NCBI RefSeq assembly: GCF_018691265.1
Contig: NW_024881328.1
Location: 43,131,515 to 43,195,514, forward strand
DNA length: 64,000 nt
Direction: 5' to 3'
From: Tyto alba
Taxonomy: Eukaryota; Chordata; Aves; Strigiformes; Tytonidae
The stretch's first letter is position 1, and each line of letters begins with the position of its first letter. Under the pieces are notes generated by a model, which ran no database searches, was not told where the DNA came from, and saw only the letters and a list, made by a program, of their open reading frames with translations. The translations under genes and the position numbers were made by a program. Positions 10,901 to 20,500 of the stretch are shown here, piece after piece.

Positions 10901-12046
10901 CGGGCACCTGGTGCACGAGGCCAAGGTGCCGTGGTGTCTCTAGCCTCTGTTACCTCCAAGGTCAGCTCTGCTCAACTGGAACAGCAGGTCCCATTTAACT
11001 CTGCTGGGCTGGTGGAGGGGGCTGTTCTGGATGTCCTGGACTCCAGCAACAAGTCCCCTGTAGCACTTCAGCTGGCAAACCCGGGCCAAGTGTTTCAAGC
11101 AGAAGTTAGCACCTCTGCTCCCATAGATAACAGTATTCCTAATGATCGGATCCAGCCCGGGTGCGAGCTGGCGGGTTCAAGCCACTCGCCTCTGTTGCAC
11201 TCAAACACACTAGTGGCTCGGTGGCACAATGTCCCCGTCCAGGCCAACCCAGCCGACGCTTTGGGTCCGAGCACTTCTTCTGGAGGTTGCTCATCGGAGG
11301 CTTGGACGGCCTTAGCTCCCAAACAGCTGGAAGCGGCAGGAAAGCACGTGGAGCCACAGACTCTGCTGGCTGGCAGCCCCGAGAGCCCCCCAGGAGCTGG
11401 GCTGTGGTTGCTGCCCCCCCAGCCCGCTCCTTGCCCTGCTCAGGGCTTGTGCGAGTCCTTGTTCTCTGGGGCTGGGGAGCTCCATCACGAGGAGGCTGCT
11501 CTCCCTGCGCGAGCAGCAGCAGCACCCTTAGGAGCCAGCCGGCTGCCAGGGGGTGGTGGCTTCCCCGAGCAGCCCCTGATCCCCCACCTAGAGCCCAGCT
11601 TTTCCTGGCAAGGGGAGCAGGCAGTGCTCCGGGGGGGCAAGTGGCTCCTGCAGGCTGGGGCAGCTCCTCGGAGGTGCAGTGGGGCAGGTCCGGTGCAACG
11701 CAGCAAACTCCTGCTGGGGTCCAGCACAACTCCCAGCACCCACGGGATGGACCACATCGTGCTGCCTGAATGCCAGTATGGAAATAGCCTTTATAGATAT
11801 GAGAGCAACTTTCTTAGGGATGCCTCTAAAATATCCCTTCCCCAGCAGCTGGGACCTTTCCTTTCCCCCAGTGAGAGCCAGCCTGGAGCTCATTCCTCAC
11901 CAGGTTCAGTTTTGAGGTGTTCAGCAGCTCTCCCTGCAAAGGTGGGTGCAGCAGCCCTGCCCTCCTCGGGGCAGGGCCCTGGTTTCTTCCCACCAGGCTC
12001 CGTGGTGGGTGGGCAGCCACCCTGTGCCTGCGGGGTCCAGCTCAAG
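1814..12046 (+). CDS. AHR2: Aryl hydrocarbon receptor, AHR2-type (5'-partial, exons 3-10)
   Basis: Coding exons: 1814-1932, 5626-5715, 7576-7690, 8397-8539, 8681-8871, 9259-9368, 9661-9802, 10234-12046, plus a probable short last exon downstream. They join in phase with GT-AG introns and no internal stop, giving about 907 codons. The family is a ligand-activated bHLH-PAS factor: cytosolic with HSP90, then nuclear with ARNT at GCGTG response elements. Visible parts are PAS-A (exons 3-7; motifs [28 protein letters not shown]), PAS-B ligand domain (exons 7-9; [51 protein letters not shown]) and an acidic, Ser/Pro-rich transactivation region in exon 10. AHR2 rather than AHR1 is inferred because exon 10 lacks the acidic motif and EILSYI segment present in the downstream paralogue. 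The bHLH is off the left edge. Odd: PAS-B is four codons shorter than in the neighbour. Family call very secure, paralogue name less so. Confidence 0.9.
4352..4430. repeat. Interlocked perfect inverted repeats (pseudoknot-like order)
   Basis: Three perfect complementary pairs lie within 79 bases: 4352-4361 with 4391-4400 (10 bp, GAGCAATGGG/CCCATTGCTC), 4362-4369 with 4423-4430 (8 bp) and 4370-4380 with 4406-4416 (11 bp, CTGACAAACAT/ATGTTTGTCAG). The order A-B-C-A'-C'-B' means B and C nest as one hairpin while A' lies in its loop and A outside it, an H-type pseudoknot arrangement. It could also be the remnant of a small palindromic mobile element. Function unknown. Confidence 0.75.
5304..5456. 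repeat. A-rich (CAAA)n simple repeat
   Basis: About 150 bp made only of A with interspersed C (CAAA, CAAAAA and ACACC units), 170 bp upstream of AHR2 exon 4. Its apparent lysine-rich reading frame is an artefact of composition. Confidence 0.9.
5626..5715 (+). CDS. AHR2: AHR2 exon 4 (PAS-A start)
   Basis: 90 nt, phase 0 at both ends, flanked by CTTTCAG and GTGGGT. It encodes 30 residues beginning [13 protein letters not shown] and ending QDYLGFHQ, the hallmark AHR PAS-A opening. Length and phase are identical to AHR1B exon 4 at 32622-32711. Confidence 0.97.
6668..6815. repeat. A-rich (CAAA)n simple repeat
   Basis: About 150 bp of (CAAA)n and poly(A) on the same strand as the array at 5304-5456, so the two arrays bracket AHR2 exon 4. 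Confidence 0.9.
6860..6982. repeat. 41-bp tandem repeat, three copies
   Basis: Copies at 6860-6900, 6901-6941 and 6942-6982 each start CTGTCTGAATTTGG and end TTAAGAC. The only difference seen is one G/A change in the first copy, indicating a recent triplication in AHR2 intron 4. Confidence 0.97.
7576..7690 (+). CDS. AHR2: AHR2 exon 5 (PAS-A)
   Basis: 115 nt after ATTCCAG, ending phase 1 before GTGAGT. It encodes [20 protein letters not shown] followed by an HRQLHRAP segment. The usual HWALNP after the conserved core is replaced by HRAPASGS, so the end of the exon has diverged from AHR1-type receptors. Confidence 0.95.
7691..8396 (+). other. AHR2 intron 5
   Basis: A 0.7-kb intron. An antisense CR1 3' fragment occupies 8178-8352, leaving only about 45 bases, mostly pyrimidine, before the exon 6 acceptor. 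Nothing else is recognised. Confidence 0.8.
8178..8352 (-). mobile_element. CR1 LINE 3'-end fragment (antisense)
   Basis: Read on the + strand it runs CAGAATGGTTTGG, then GGAAAGGACCTTAAAGACC, CCATCCAACCTGGCC and TTCTCTGGGCCAGTGTCTCAC: the reverse complement of the conserved CR1 3' terminus. The same segment in sense orientation ends the larger CR1 at 50280-50442. Only the 3' tail is present. Confidence 0.9.
8397..8539 (+). CDS. AHR2: AHR2 exon 6 (PAS-A core)
   Basis: 143 nt between a CCCCAG acceptor and GTAACG donor, entered in phase 1. After a variable stretch it encodes [20 protein letters not shown], matching the conserved [11 protein letters not shown] block of AHR. It is 12 nt longer than the AHR1B counterpart, the extra codons being in the variable part. 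Confidence 0.97.
8681..8871 (+). CDS. AHR2: AHR2 exon 7 (PAS-A end, PAS-B start)
   Basis: 191 nt after CCTCCAAG, ending phase 2 before GTAGGG. It encodes [15 protein letters not shown], then [23 protein letters not shown] and the end of the exon, MACDSW. Relative to AHR1B it is exactly 12 nt shorter: the GSALPPQ part of the PAS-A/PAS-B junction is reduced to RSP. Reading frame is intact. Confidence 0.97.
8872..9258 (+). other. AHR2 intron 7
   Basis: 387-bp GC-rich intron ending GTTCCCAG. Nothing recognised inside. Confidence 0.8.
9259..9368 (+). CDS. AHR2: AHR2 exon 8 (PAS-B)
   Basis: 110 nt, the same length and phase as AHR1B exon 8. It encodes [20 protein letters not shown] followed by [16 protein letters not shown]. 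Valine is found where AHR1B has isoleucine in the QF(V/I)HAAD motif, a position known in bird AHR1 to affect dioxin sensitivity. Confidence 0.97.
9661..9802 (+). CDS. AHR2: AHR2 exon 9 (PAS-B end)
   Basis: 142 nt, the same length as AHR1B exon 9. It encodes [38 protein letters not shown] and [10 protein letters not shown]. Where most AHRs read IIxTQRPL this has IIARQRAL: alanine at the second sensitivity position, and Thr-to-Arg and Pro-to-Ala changes beside it. Confidence 0.97.
9803..10233 (+). other. AHR2 intron 9
   Basis: 431-bp intron ending in a poly(T) tract of about 20 (10197-10217) and the CCCGAAG acceptor. The frame is open upstream of exon 10 here, but donor, acceptor and homology place this stretch in the intron. 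Confidence 0.8.
10234..12046 (+). CDS. AHR2: AHR2 exon 10 (transactivation domain)
   Basis: 1813 nt, entered in phase 2. It begins [20 protein letters not shown], which matches the conserved post-PAS-B block, then [17 protein letters not shown] and [21 protein letters not shown] long acidic Ser/Pro-rich region follows, with [16 protein letters not shown] end it at CTCAAG|GTGAGG, a strong donor exactly at a codon boundary, as in AHR1B. If not spliced, translation would add nine residues and stop at 12071-12073. Confidence 0.88.
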
Positions 12047-12351
12047 GTGAGGTGTGAGGGCTGCAGGACTTGAGGGCTGCACCGGCTCGCACAGACGGAG
12101 CCGAGGGGTCGTGCCGGGGTGGGGGATGCAGGTGCAGCATCGCTTGTGGGCAGCCCGTTTTGGAGCCTCACTGCGAACCAGGAGCCGTGTTTTGAAAAGC
12201 CACCAGCGATGACGAGCTCTTCTGGCTGTGCACACCTACGAGCAGTGCCCCGAGGATTTTGTCTTCCAGTGCCTGAAACAAGATGCCCTAGCAGAGCTTT
12301 CAGGCGGTCTAGGGCGACACGTTTGTGTTTTGGTTTGTCTTGTTTTCCCAG

Positions 12352-12555
12352 GAGAAGTCTTTCAGGGAGGTGCAGCCATCCCAGGGGGGAGGTTTGTCAG
12401 ACTCTTGGGGTCCAAGGAAGGACACCCTGCTTGCTGCTTGTGGCAGCCTCTTGCAGATGAACTTGCTACCTTACAGGCACGTAGCACTGAATTGCTGCTT
12501 CTGGGTGCAGCAGGGTCTCCTCATCACCCGTGTGCGTGGACCACCTTTGTCATGA
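12352..12555 (+). CDS. AHR2: Candidate terminal coding exon of AHR2
   Basis: AHR genes have a short last exon entered in phase 0. A strong acceptor (GTCTTGTTTTCCCAG) precedes 12352 and gives a phase-0 frame of 67 codons to a TGA at 12553-12555, starting EKSFREVQPSQGGGLSD. It shows no clear similarity to the AHR1B tail. Competing options are an acceptor before 12270 (136 codons to 12680) or no splice, with a stop at 12073. The choice is not resolved by sequence alone. Confidence 0.4.
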   Translation, partial: EKSFREVQPSQGGGLSDSWGPRKDTLLAACGSLLQMNLLPYRHVALNCCFWVQQGLLITRVRGPPLS

Positions 12556-14060
12556 TGCTGATCAGTCCCCAGCCTCATCTCGGCCTGCCTGAGCCCCTCT
12601 GCTCCGTTCCTTGCTCCCTCCCTCCTGTGCTCTCCGTCTCCTCTCCTCCTCCTGAGCCCCTGGTGACCCAGTTCCTTTAGAAAAGGGGATGTTACCAAGC
12701 ACTTTGAGAAGCTCAGCAGCATCTGAAGGGTCTCTGTGGGAGGTGGAGTTGGTGAGAGCAGAGGCAGCTCAGGGTTTTGTGGCACTTCAGCAGCCTTCCC
12801 AGGGAATCTGGGAGAAGTGGGTGCTAGGCTGTTGTGACCTTTCTGGGCAGAACTGTGTGGAAGGTCCAGCCAAGCTCCCCTTGTGTTCATCACTGGCTTG
12901 TCCTTGCCTTCCTCTCCTCTGCTCAGCTGTGCCCTCAGATGGAGGAACGATGGGGGTTTGCTCCTACAGTTGCTCGGTGTGGTGGAGTTTTGCCAAAGCA
13001 GTGAGAAGGAAAGGTAGGAAGGGATGCAGTGACTGCTGCCTGCCTCTCCACGTCAGACCAACTTTGTGCCCTTTGAAGTGTCATCCTGGAGACCAGCACA
13101 GCCCCTTTGCTGAATTCTCTGTATTTTTTAACCTAAGATGTGGATTTTTTTTTTTTTTTCCCCCCACCATTGGGCAAATTCTCCCAAATCCCAAGAAGAA
13201 TCAATGATGGGGGACAAGGTTTGGTTCAAGACAAGACAGGATGGCAAAGCCAGGGTGGTCAGAGAGGACAGAGGGGTTGGGGATCTACTCACCTTCTCCC
13301 CCCTTGCATCCCTCACCCTGAGCATCACATCTGCTTCTCGCACCGGTATGAAGCCTGTACTGTTTGCCGAGTGAGTAAAATCAGGTAATTAGTGCAGGGC
13401 TAGCCCAGCAGCAAGCCTGTGCGCGTCCTGGTGTGGGGTGGGCTCATCTCCCTGCTTCTCTTCCTTCGTGCCCTGCTTTGCCTTGCTGTGTCGGGGCTCC
13501 GGGGGCTGCTTGCAGGGCAGGATGGGCCTTGGGAAGGGTCAAGCTCCTGGCTGCAGCCTGGGAGCAGAGTGATGCTGGAAGTGGGCTGAAACCCCTCCGA
13601 AGTGGCCTGGAGGAGTGCCTAGGACAGGGTGAGGAGCTGACTGACTGTGATACGGAAACCTTACAAATCAACAGACCCCAAAAAGCAGCAGGATGGAATC
13701 TGCTCACCAGCCTTTGTTGTCCTGGAGCCTGCTAAGACTGTGAATCGAGGCACTGCCCCAGCCGGGGGGTTGCCAAGGGCCCCCCCCGTCCTGCAAGAAG
13801 TGCCCTTGGGGAGGGGACACCCCACCAGGCTCTACTGGTTGGAGCCAAGACAGACCCCTGGTGTTCTGGTACTTGTGTCTTATCTCTTTATACATTGCAT
13901 ATGTGCATATAACATCTATTTTTGTGGCAGTGTCTCATTTTACGCCTTGTGATTTCTTTGTATCGCTGTTGGCAGACAGACGATGCTGAGGAGAAAAAGA
14001 TGTCCTGAAACTCACCCCCTGCATGTGGTTACGTATTAAAAAGCGATTTGCTTTGTATAG
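12556..14060 (+). other. Probable AHR2 3' UTR
   Basis: No coding sequence recognised. An ATTAAA at 14035-14040 followed by a GT/T-rich stretch is the best polyadenylation candidate before the G-rich tract and minisatellite. Poly(T) and poly(C) tracts occur at about 13145-13164. Confidence 0.5.
14035..14040 (+). terminator. Candidate polyadenylation signal of AHR2 (ATTAAA)
   Basis: ATTAAA followed within about 25 bases by TTTGTATAGGGG and GGTTTGTTTTG, a GT-rich downstream element. It is the only good signal I found between the AHR2 stop and the AHR1B promoter. Confidence 0.45.
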
Positions 14061-14448
14061 GGGTGATGGTTTGTTTTGACCTGAAATAGTGTCTCTCCAT
14101 TTCCCTCTTGACTGCGCAAGTATTTGAAAAAGCTTCCTTTTGGCTTAGCCCTGAATTTGATTTCTCTGGGCTTTGGCTGAAAGAGGAGGACAGTCTGGGT
14201 TCACCCCCTCTTCCTGCCCCAGAGGAGGCACGGGACAGGGATCCCAGATGGAGAAGGGCTGTGCTTTGCCTTAGACAGGGTAATTTTGGGGAGGAATGTT
14301 GTTCCAGGTAATGGAAACACACGTTGCTGCCCTGTGTGTTTGTGCTCTGACCTTGCTTGGTTCCTGGCCCTGTTGCTGCAGGTGAAGGCTGGGGGTGTGA
14401 CGCTTGTTCTCGCTGTCCCCAGCCACTCTGGGCATACACAGCAGCAGC

Positions 14449-14475
14449 GGGGGGGGGGGGGGGGGGGGGGGGGGG
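14449..14475. repeat. Poly(G) tract of 27
   Basis: An uninterrupted run of 27 G on the + strand between the two receptor genes, 1.17 kb upstream of the AHR1B start codon. It should readily form G-quadruplexes. Its exact length in any assembly is uncertain, because long homopolymers are error-prone. Confidence 0.9.
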
Positions 14476-14649
14476 TGACGGTGTCCCCCGCTTGCACCCC
14501 CTGACCACCCCGTGCAGGGCTGGGGCTCACGGTTGCACTTGAGGCTGACCTGCAGGCACAGCTCGCTGGGTGTCCCTGCCGCTGCACGCTTGTGCACAGG
14601 CACACACCCTGACACAGGCGTGTGCCCTCGCAGTGGCACGGACGTGCAG

Positions 14650-15535
14650 ACTGTCCGTCCATCCCCCCTACCTCTCCCATTCAGCCCTCAATCCCCCTTC
14701 AGCCTCCCTTAACTCCTTCATCCATCCCCTCCACGTCCTCCCCTCACCTCCCACTCCCCCTTCAGCCCCCTTTATCCCCCTCATCCATCCCCCCCACATC
14801 CCCCTTCAGGCCCCCTTACCCCTAACTTCCCCTTCAACCCCTCCTCATCCATCCCCCTTCACCTCCCACTCCCCCTTCAGCCACCCTTACCCTCCTCATC
14901 CATACCCCCCTTCAGCCCCCCCTTACCCCCTTCATCCATCCTCCCTCACCTCTAACTCCCCCTTCAACCCCCTTTACCCTCCTCATCCATCCTCCCCTCA
15001 CCTCCCACTCCCCCTTCAGCCCCCCTTACCCCCTTCATCCATCCCCCCCACATCTCCCATTCAGCCCTCAATCCCCCTTCGGCCCCACATCCCCCCCATC
15101 CTTTGCCTCCCACTCTGCCTTTAGCACCCCCTTACCCCCCTCATCCATCTCCCCCACATCCCCTGTCACCTCCCACTGCCCCCTCAGCCCCCCCTACCCC
15201 CCTCATCCATCCCCCCTCATCCATCTCCCATTCAGCCCTCAATCCCCCTGCTGCCCCCCCCTTACCCCCTTCATCCATCCCCGCTCACCTCTAACTCCCC
15301 CTTACCCCCCTCATCCATCTCCCCCCCCATCCCCTGTCACCTCCCATTGCCCCCTCAGCCCCCCCTACCCCCCTCATCCATCCCCCCTACATCTCCCATT
15401 CAGCCCACAATCCCCCTGCAGCCCCCCCTTACCCCCTTCATCCATCCCCGCTCACCTCTAACTCCCCCTTACCCCCCTCATCCATCCCCCCTACATCTCC
15501 CAATCCCCCCTCACCCACCCCCCCAGCCCCTCCTC
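14650..15535. repeat. C-rich minisatellite upstream of AHR1B
   Basis: About 0.9 kb of imperfect tandem units, commonly 50-55 bp, each with a CATCCATCC anchor followed by CCTCACCTCCCACTCCCCC, TTCAGCCCCCCTTACCCC or variants. The anchor occurs about fifteen times. Units vary in length and some lack the TTCAGCC part. It is almost free of G on the + strand. Proline-rich reading frames across it are composition artefacts. Confidence 0.9.
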
Positions 15536-15539
15536 TCCC

Positions 15540-15647
15540 GGGGCGGGGGCAGAGGCGGTGCCGCTCCATCTCCCCCCCCCTTTCCACCCCCCCCCCGCCC
15601 CCCCGGGGGGAGGCTGCGGGCTGGGCGGCGGCGGCCGCTGCCCCGCG
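15540..15647 (+). promoter_or_regulatory. GC-rich, TATA-less promoter and 5' UTR of AHR1B
   Basis: The block directly before the start codon is very GC-rich and contains a GGGGCGGGG Sp1-type GC box at 15540-15548 and further G/C runs. CpG density stays high through exon 2 (to about 16080), as in a CpG-island promoter. No TATA box is seen. The transcription start cannot be placed exactly. Confidence 0.6.
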
Positions 15648-15712
15648 ATGCGCTGCGCTCCCGGCCCGGCCATGTACGCGGGTCGCAAGCGGAGGAAGCC
15701 GGTGCCCCGGGC
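15648..15712 (+). CDS. AHR1B: AHR1B exon 1 (start codon, NLS)
   Basis: 65 nt, ending phase 2 before GTGAGT. It encodes [21 protein letters not shown] second in-frame ATG at 15672 would give a protein 8 residues shorter; the first is preferred because it reproduces the spacing of the human N-terminus and has G at -3. RKRRKP is the conserved nuclear localisation signal. Confidence 0.88.
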
Positions 15713-17484
15713 GTGAGTGAGGGGGCGAGGGGAAGGGTCCCGGGGAAGGAGGGAGGGAGGGATGGATGGACGGATGGTTGGATGGATGGAGGGATGGATG
15801 GAGGGATGGATGGAGGGATGGAGGGATGGAGGGATGGAGGGGGAGCACCCAGCCCGACGGGCGCCCGGTAAGGCGGCTCTGCCCGTGCAGGGTGCGGCCG
15901 GGGCCGGCCGAAAGCGGCACCTCCAACCCCTCCAAGCGGCACCGGGAGCGGCTGAACCGGGAGCTGGAGCGGCTGGCGGGGCTGCTGCCCTTCCCCCAGG
16001 ACGTGGTGGCCAGCCTGGACAAGCTGTCGGTCCTGCGCCTCAGCGCCGGCTACCTCCGCGCCAAGAGCTTCTTCAGCGGTAAGGGGCACCACCGGCGGGA
16101 GCATCCCCCCCCCCCTTTTTTTTTTTTTATTTTTCCCTTAGAAGTACTTTTTTTTTTTTTTTTCATCTTCTTCCCCCCCTTTCTAACACCGGCTTTTCTC
16201 GCTTTGCAATCCCCAACTGCGAGGCTTCAGAATGCATCGCGCCCCGGGGCGAAAGCCGAGCTCAACACTTGTTCGGAATTAGAGGGATGCGGACAGATGA
16301 AGTCGGTTTTGTCCGTGGGTTCTGCTGAAGTAGAAAACCGAGGTTTAGGCTGGAGGGTTTCAGCGCGATCCCGGGCTGAGGCTTTGGCAGGCGGAGCTGC
16401 GGGAGTAGAGCTGGACTGTGCCCCGTCGCAAAGTTTCATCATTGCAAGTGACTTTTTTTTTTTTCCGCCCCCCCCCCCCCCCCCCGTTATAATAGACCGG
16501 TGAAATACTCAGTGTGCTGCTGATGAATAATAATTACCGGTAATGTGGTTACAGTTTATTTGAAACCTTTTAAAATAGACCGTGTTGAAGGCATATCTGC
16601 ATTCCACTGGGCTGTAATGACTGTAATTAACAGGAGCTCACAGGAGGGTATTTAGGCAGCTCTGGATTTTCCTGACGAAACACCAGTGACTTGAGAATGC
16701 TGCACATGGACCTCAGAAACACCATAATTTCTCTTTTGAACTCCAAATTGAATGTATTGAATGCCTTTTTTTTTTTTTTTTTTTTTTTCCTCTTTCCTTT
16801 TCCGTTCTCTTTTAAATCCTTCTTCCAGGATTGGCAAACGGGTGGAATGTAAACAGAGAGGAGATGTTTGCCTTGCAGCGTCAGGTCAATTTGTTTGACT
16901 GTATCGGCTGTGTTTTCCTCTCTCTTTTTGCCCTGGAAAGGAGCTCTGCTGCATCAGCCTTTGCAGCGCTGACCGTGTTGCCCAAACCCCCTCGTCTCTG
17001 ATGCTGCTCTGAAGCAGAGGAGGGAGGACCAGCGTGGTGCTGGTGTTTCTGAAATCTCCCACCCCGTGAGACCACGCTTGTTCTTGCGCAGGGTGGGAGC
17101 CCGTGGCGCGGTGCGAGCCTCACTCTTCCCCCAAAACATTAATAATTTAAAGTTCGCCGCTTAAAGGATTTCTAAAGCGGAGGGGTGGTAGCGATTCCTT
17201 AAAACGGCGGGTTTGAAATGCCGGCTCTGGTTGCAAAGCGTCCCACCAGAAATTGCTTCGGGGCTTGCTGTCCTTTCCAGGGTGATTGTGCTGGGATGCT
17301 GCGCCAGCTCGGCCAGGGGAGGGGGGGGCACGGGGTGACCCCAGGGGTCGCGGTCCCACTGCTCCGTGAGCATCCTGCTAGGGCTGTGCATCCCGGGGGT
17401 TGACATTCCCACATCCCCAGCACGGTGAGTTACTTTGGGTTTGCGTTGGGGGAAAATGGGTAATCCCGTTCTGAGAGTCTCTCT

Positions 17485-17523
<39 letters not shown>

Positions 17524-20500
17524 CTTCCCTATCATTGCATCCCGTTTGATTTTGGTGGTGCCAGCTTCCCGACCACCGAGCACATCAGTGTGTCTGAAGC
17601 TATGGGGTAGTACCCGCCTCTGTCTGGTTTAAGGCAGGTCATAGTAATTCAGGTATGGGAGGGAAAAAAGAAAGCTTCGTCCTTTTAGATGCAAATAGTG
17701 ATTTCAGACCTCCTTGTGTCTCTTCTGCAGCTTTAAAAAAAACAATAAAAACAAAAATATCTTTAAAAGGAGCTCTGGGCAAGCCCATCTAGAAAATCAA
17801 ATTATTTTAAGTTATTTTAGTCCCTTTCAGTGTGAATGCCAGAGCGATGTTGCTCTCTGATAAACTGCTGAAGCTGAGATAAAGTTCAGCTTTGGAAGTC
17901 TGCTGTTCAAAATACTCTGCTTATTCCTTCCTTGCCTTTTTTTTTCTTTTTTTTTTTTTTTTCTTTTTCATCATCTGCATGTTTAGGGATTTTTTTTTTT
18001 TTTTTCCCTTGGTCTGACAGGGAGGGACAGCCGGGGTCTGCCCACTGCTGAGCCAGGTGAGCTCCCATGCTCTGACTCCTGCTCAGCAACCCTGGAAATG
18101 TGGAAAGGGATCCCGAGGAGGCTGCTTTAAATGCTGACAAGTCCCATGTGAGATCGGATCAGAAAACACAAGTTGTCTGGGGTCTTCTTGTGTCAGAAGG
18201 CAGCTCAGAAACAGGCAGTGAAAATCTCATTTTGAGCGGGGAGGAAGGAGGAGCTGGCGTCTCCCTCCCTCGAGTGTGTCCTTGCTTGAGCGCTCCCTGA
18301 AAAAAAAAAAACAAGGAAAAGCAAGGGAAGAAACTGGGGTGGGCTTCCATGCCTTGTGAGCAGAAACATCTTCGCAGCATGTCCTCCTGGAGCAGGTCTC
18401 GGGTGGTACCAATGGTCACTGACACCAATTCACCCAGCAGGTTTATGCCAGCTGCCGTTTCTCTAGCCCCTCCCCATCTTAAATAATTCATTGTATGTCT
18501 GCTTCTCCCGGCTATGTGAAAATTAATGATTTTTAAATTTTATTTCAGCATCTTGATTTATGTGTAGCTGGTGTAGGGAGAAATTCGTACGGGCTTAAGT
18601 GATTCAAAAGCAGGTGGGTTCTAGATCTTGATCACTGGTAAAATCTTTGGGAGCTTCTCTCATTTTCTTTCGGGCTCCCTATCACCTTCTGGCCATGTGA
18701 TAAGTTCTTCAAAATACAGAGCAGGCTTTGCAGCTGTTGTTAAAGACGTATTTGTGTTTACATTTCAACGGCCAATCTGCACAGGTCGGGGTGCATGGAC
18801 TGAGCTAAACTTGCTGTTTTGGCTGTCAGAGATGGCCAAGATACTACGTGCAAGAAGCTTCTGAACAGTGGAGTTTTGAACGACAGTTTGGGCACATATT
18901 GCCAGGAGGTCTTTGATTTTTAAAAAGACGTGGTTTTCCTTCATGCATGAGGATTTTTATATTTTATATGGCCTCAAATGAAACTGTCCCTGCTCCCTTT
19001 CTGCCTGTCTGGGGGCACGACTAAAGGTCCCTGATAGAAATCAGAGGATTAAAGACTGCTCAATGGTTTGTTGTTTAATCTCTGGAGCGCTTTAGAGCTC
19101 ATCAAACATTGTCTTTGTTAAGCAGGGTTATTTATCTAAACAAACATTTCCTCAGGCTGATGTGCGGAGTACTGGGTTGGGTGTCTGTGCTGTGAACCCC
19201 CTGATGCCAGGTGATGGTCTTCTGCAGGTCTTTGGAAGTCCAAAGGACCAGAGCATCAGTGTGCGTGCATTGTCTATTAATTCTGTTCCTTTTTTGCCAT
19301 CTGGCAAATCTTTCCAGTTTATCGAAGTGGGAAGAAGCTTAGTGCCAGGAGTTGGCCGCGTGCGTTCGGCATCTCTGGGGAAGGAGGGTTCTGGGCCATG
19401 ACAGCTCTTGGCCATGGTCTCCCCCTGGAAGGAGCACTGCTTCTTGCCTTGTACAGCACTAAGGATTATGAGACTGCTTAGACAAGTGCTGGGCTGCAAG
19501 TCGTGCACACAGGCGTCCTGATGTCAGAGGTCCTCTCTGATTTTGGCCATCCAGAGGACCCTCTGGCCCCTAGGACATAAAGCAGCGAAATTCCTGGGGT
19601 TGCAGAGTGCCTGCCCCAGGACAGGGGATTTTCCTGCGGCGCGGCACAGGGCCGATGAGGACGGTGGGGAGCCAGCTGTGCCACCAGCAAGCACACCCCA
19701 GCATGCCAGGTTTGATCCGTGGTGGGGTGGAAGAGGTTTCTTTTGTGATGGAGCAGCACTGCTGTCCTCTGCAAGATGCCCAGGTGCCTTTCTTTGACCC
19801 CATTGCCTGGCTTTGCAGCTCAAAGCATATACAAGTGCTTTAAGTCCACGGGAACGCTGCTTAACATGACAGAGGGGAACTTAAGTGGGGGAGCAGGGCC
19901 ATGGGAGGACTTGAGATGTTGGGAGAGATGTCCCACCAGGGAGGTGGACTCCAGTGAGAAGCCCAGCCCTGCCCAGCCCACATCCCATCCTGCTGGATAA
20001 AGTAGCACCAACCAGAACCCAGCACCGTTAGCCTGGGCCGGGAGGACCAGAAGGAGCTGAAGTTGGCTTCCAAACTGAGGGTCTTATCCAAACGTCGGTG
20101 GAAGTTGACTTAAGGGCTTCGACCTTCTCCTTTCCTATCCAGGTCTCTCTTCCTCTACAACAGTCCTCCCCAAATGTCTTTTTTCTTTATCCCCCCCCCT
20201 TGGTGAGACAAATATTTGGAATTCTCATCCACCAGCTTAACCTTCCTCCTCGCTCTGCAGGAGGCTCTTTCAGCGCGTGGGGCTCAGTAGAGGTGGGAGC
20301 GTGCTGCAGGGCTGCCGCTGCCCCGGGGAGCCCGGGCAGAATGCTCTGCACCTCCCCGGAGCCCCCTCCTCTCTCCTCGCCGATGCTCAGGGCCGACCTT
20401 GCAGCGAAGCCGAGCCCCCGAGCATCCTCACCCCTGCCATCCTCCCGTCCCTCTCCCCTACCCTGTGCCCTGCTGTTGGGGAGCCGGTGCCACCGTGCCA

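Noticed and set aside
9596..12073. A continuous 825-codon open frame read as one exon
   Set aside because: It includes exon 9 out of frame and all of intron 9. Conserved AHR sequence starts only at NEEGEEHL (10234), after a clear acceptor.
15672..15712. Second ATG as the AHR1B start
   Set aside because: In frame and possible, but the upstream ATG at 15648 gives the same spacing to the conserved YA-RKRRK as human AHR.
14570..15871. Proline-rich proteins in several frames
   Set aside because: These are translations of the C-rich minisatellite, with no start context, domain or splice logic.
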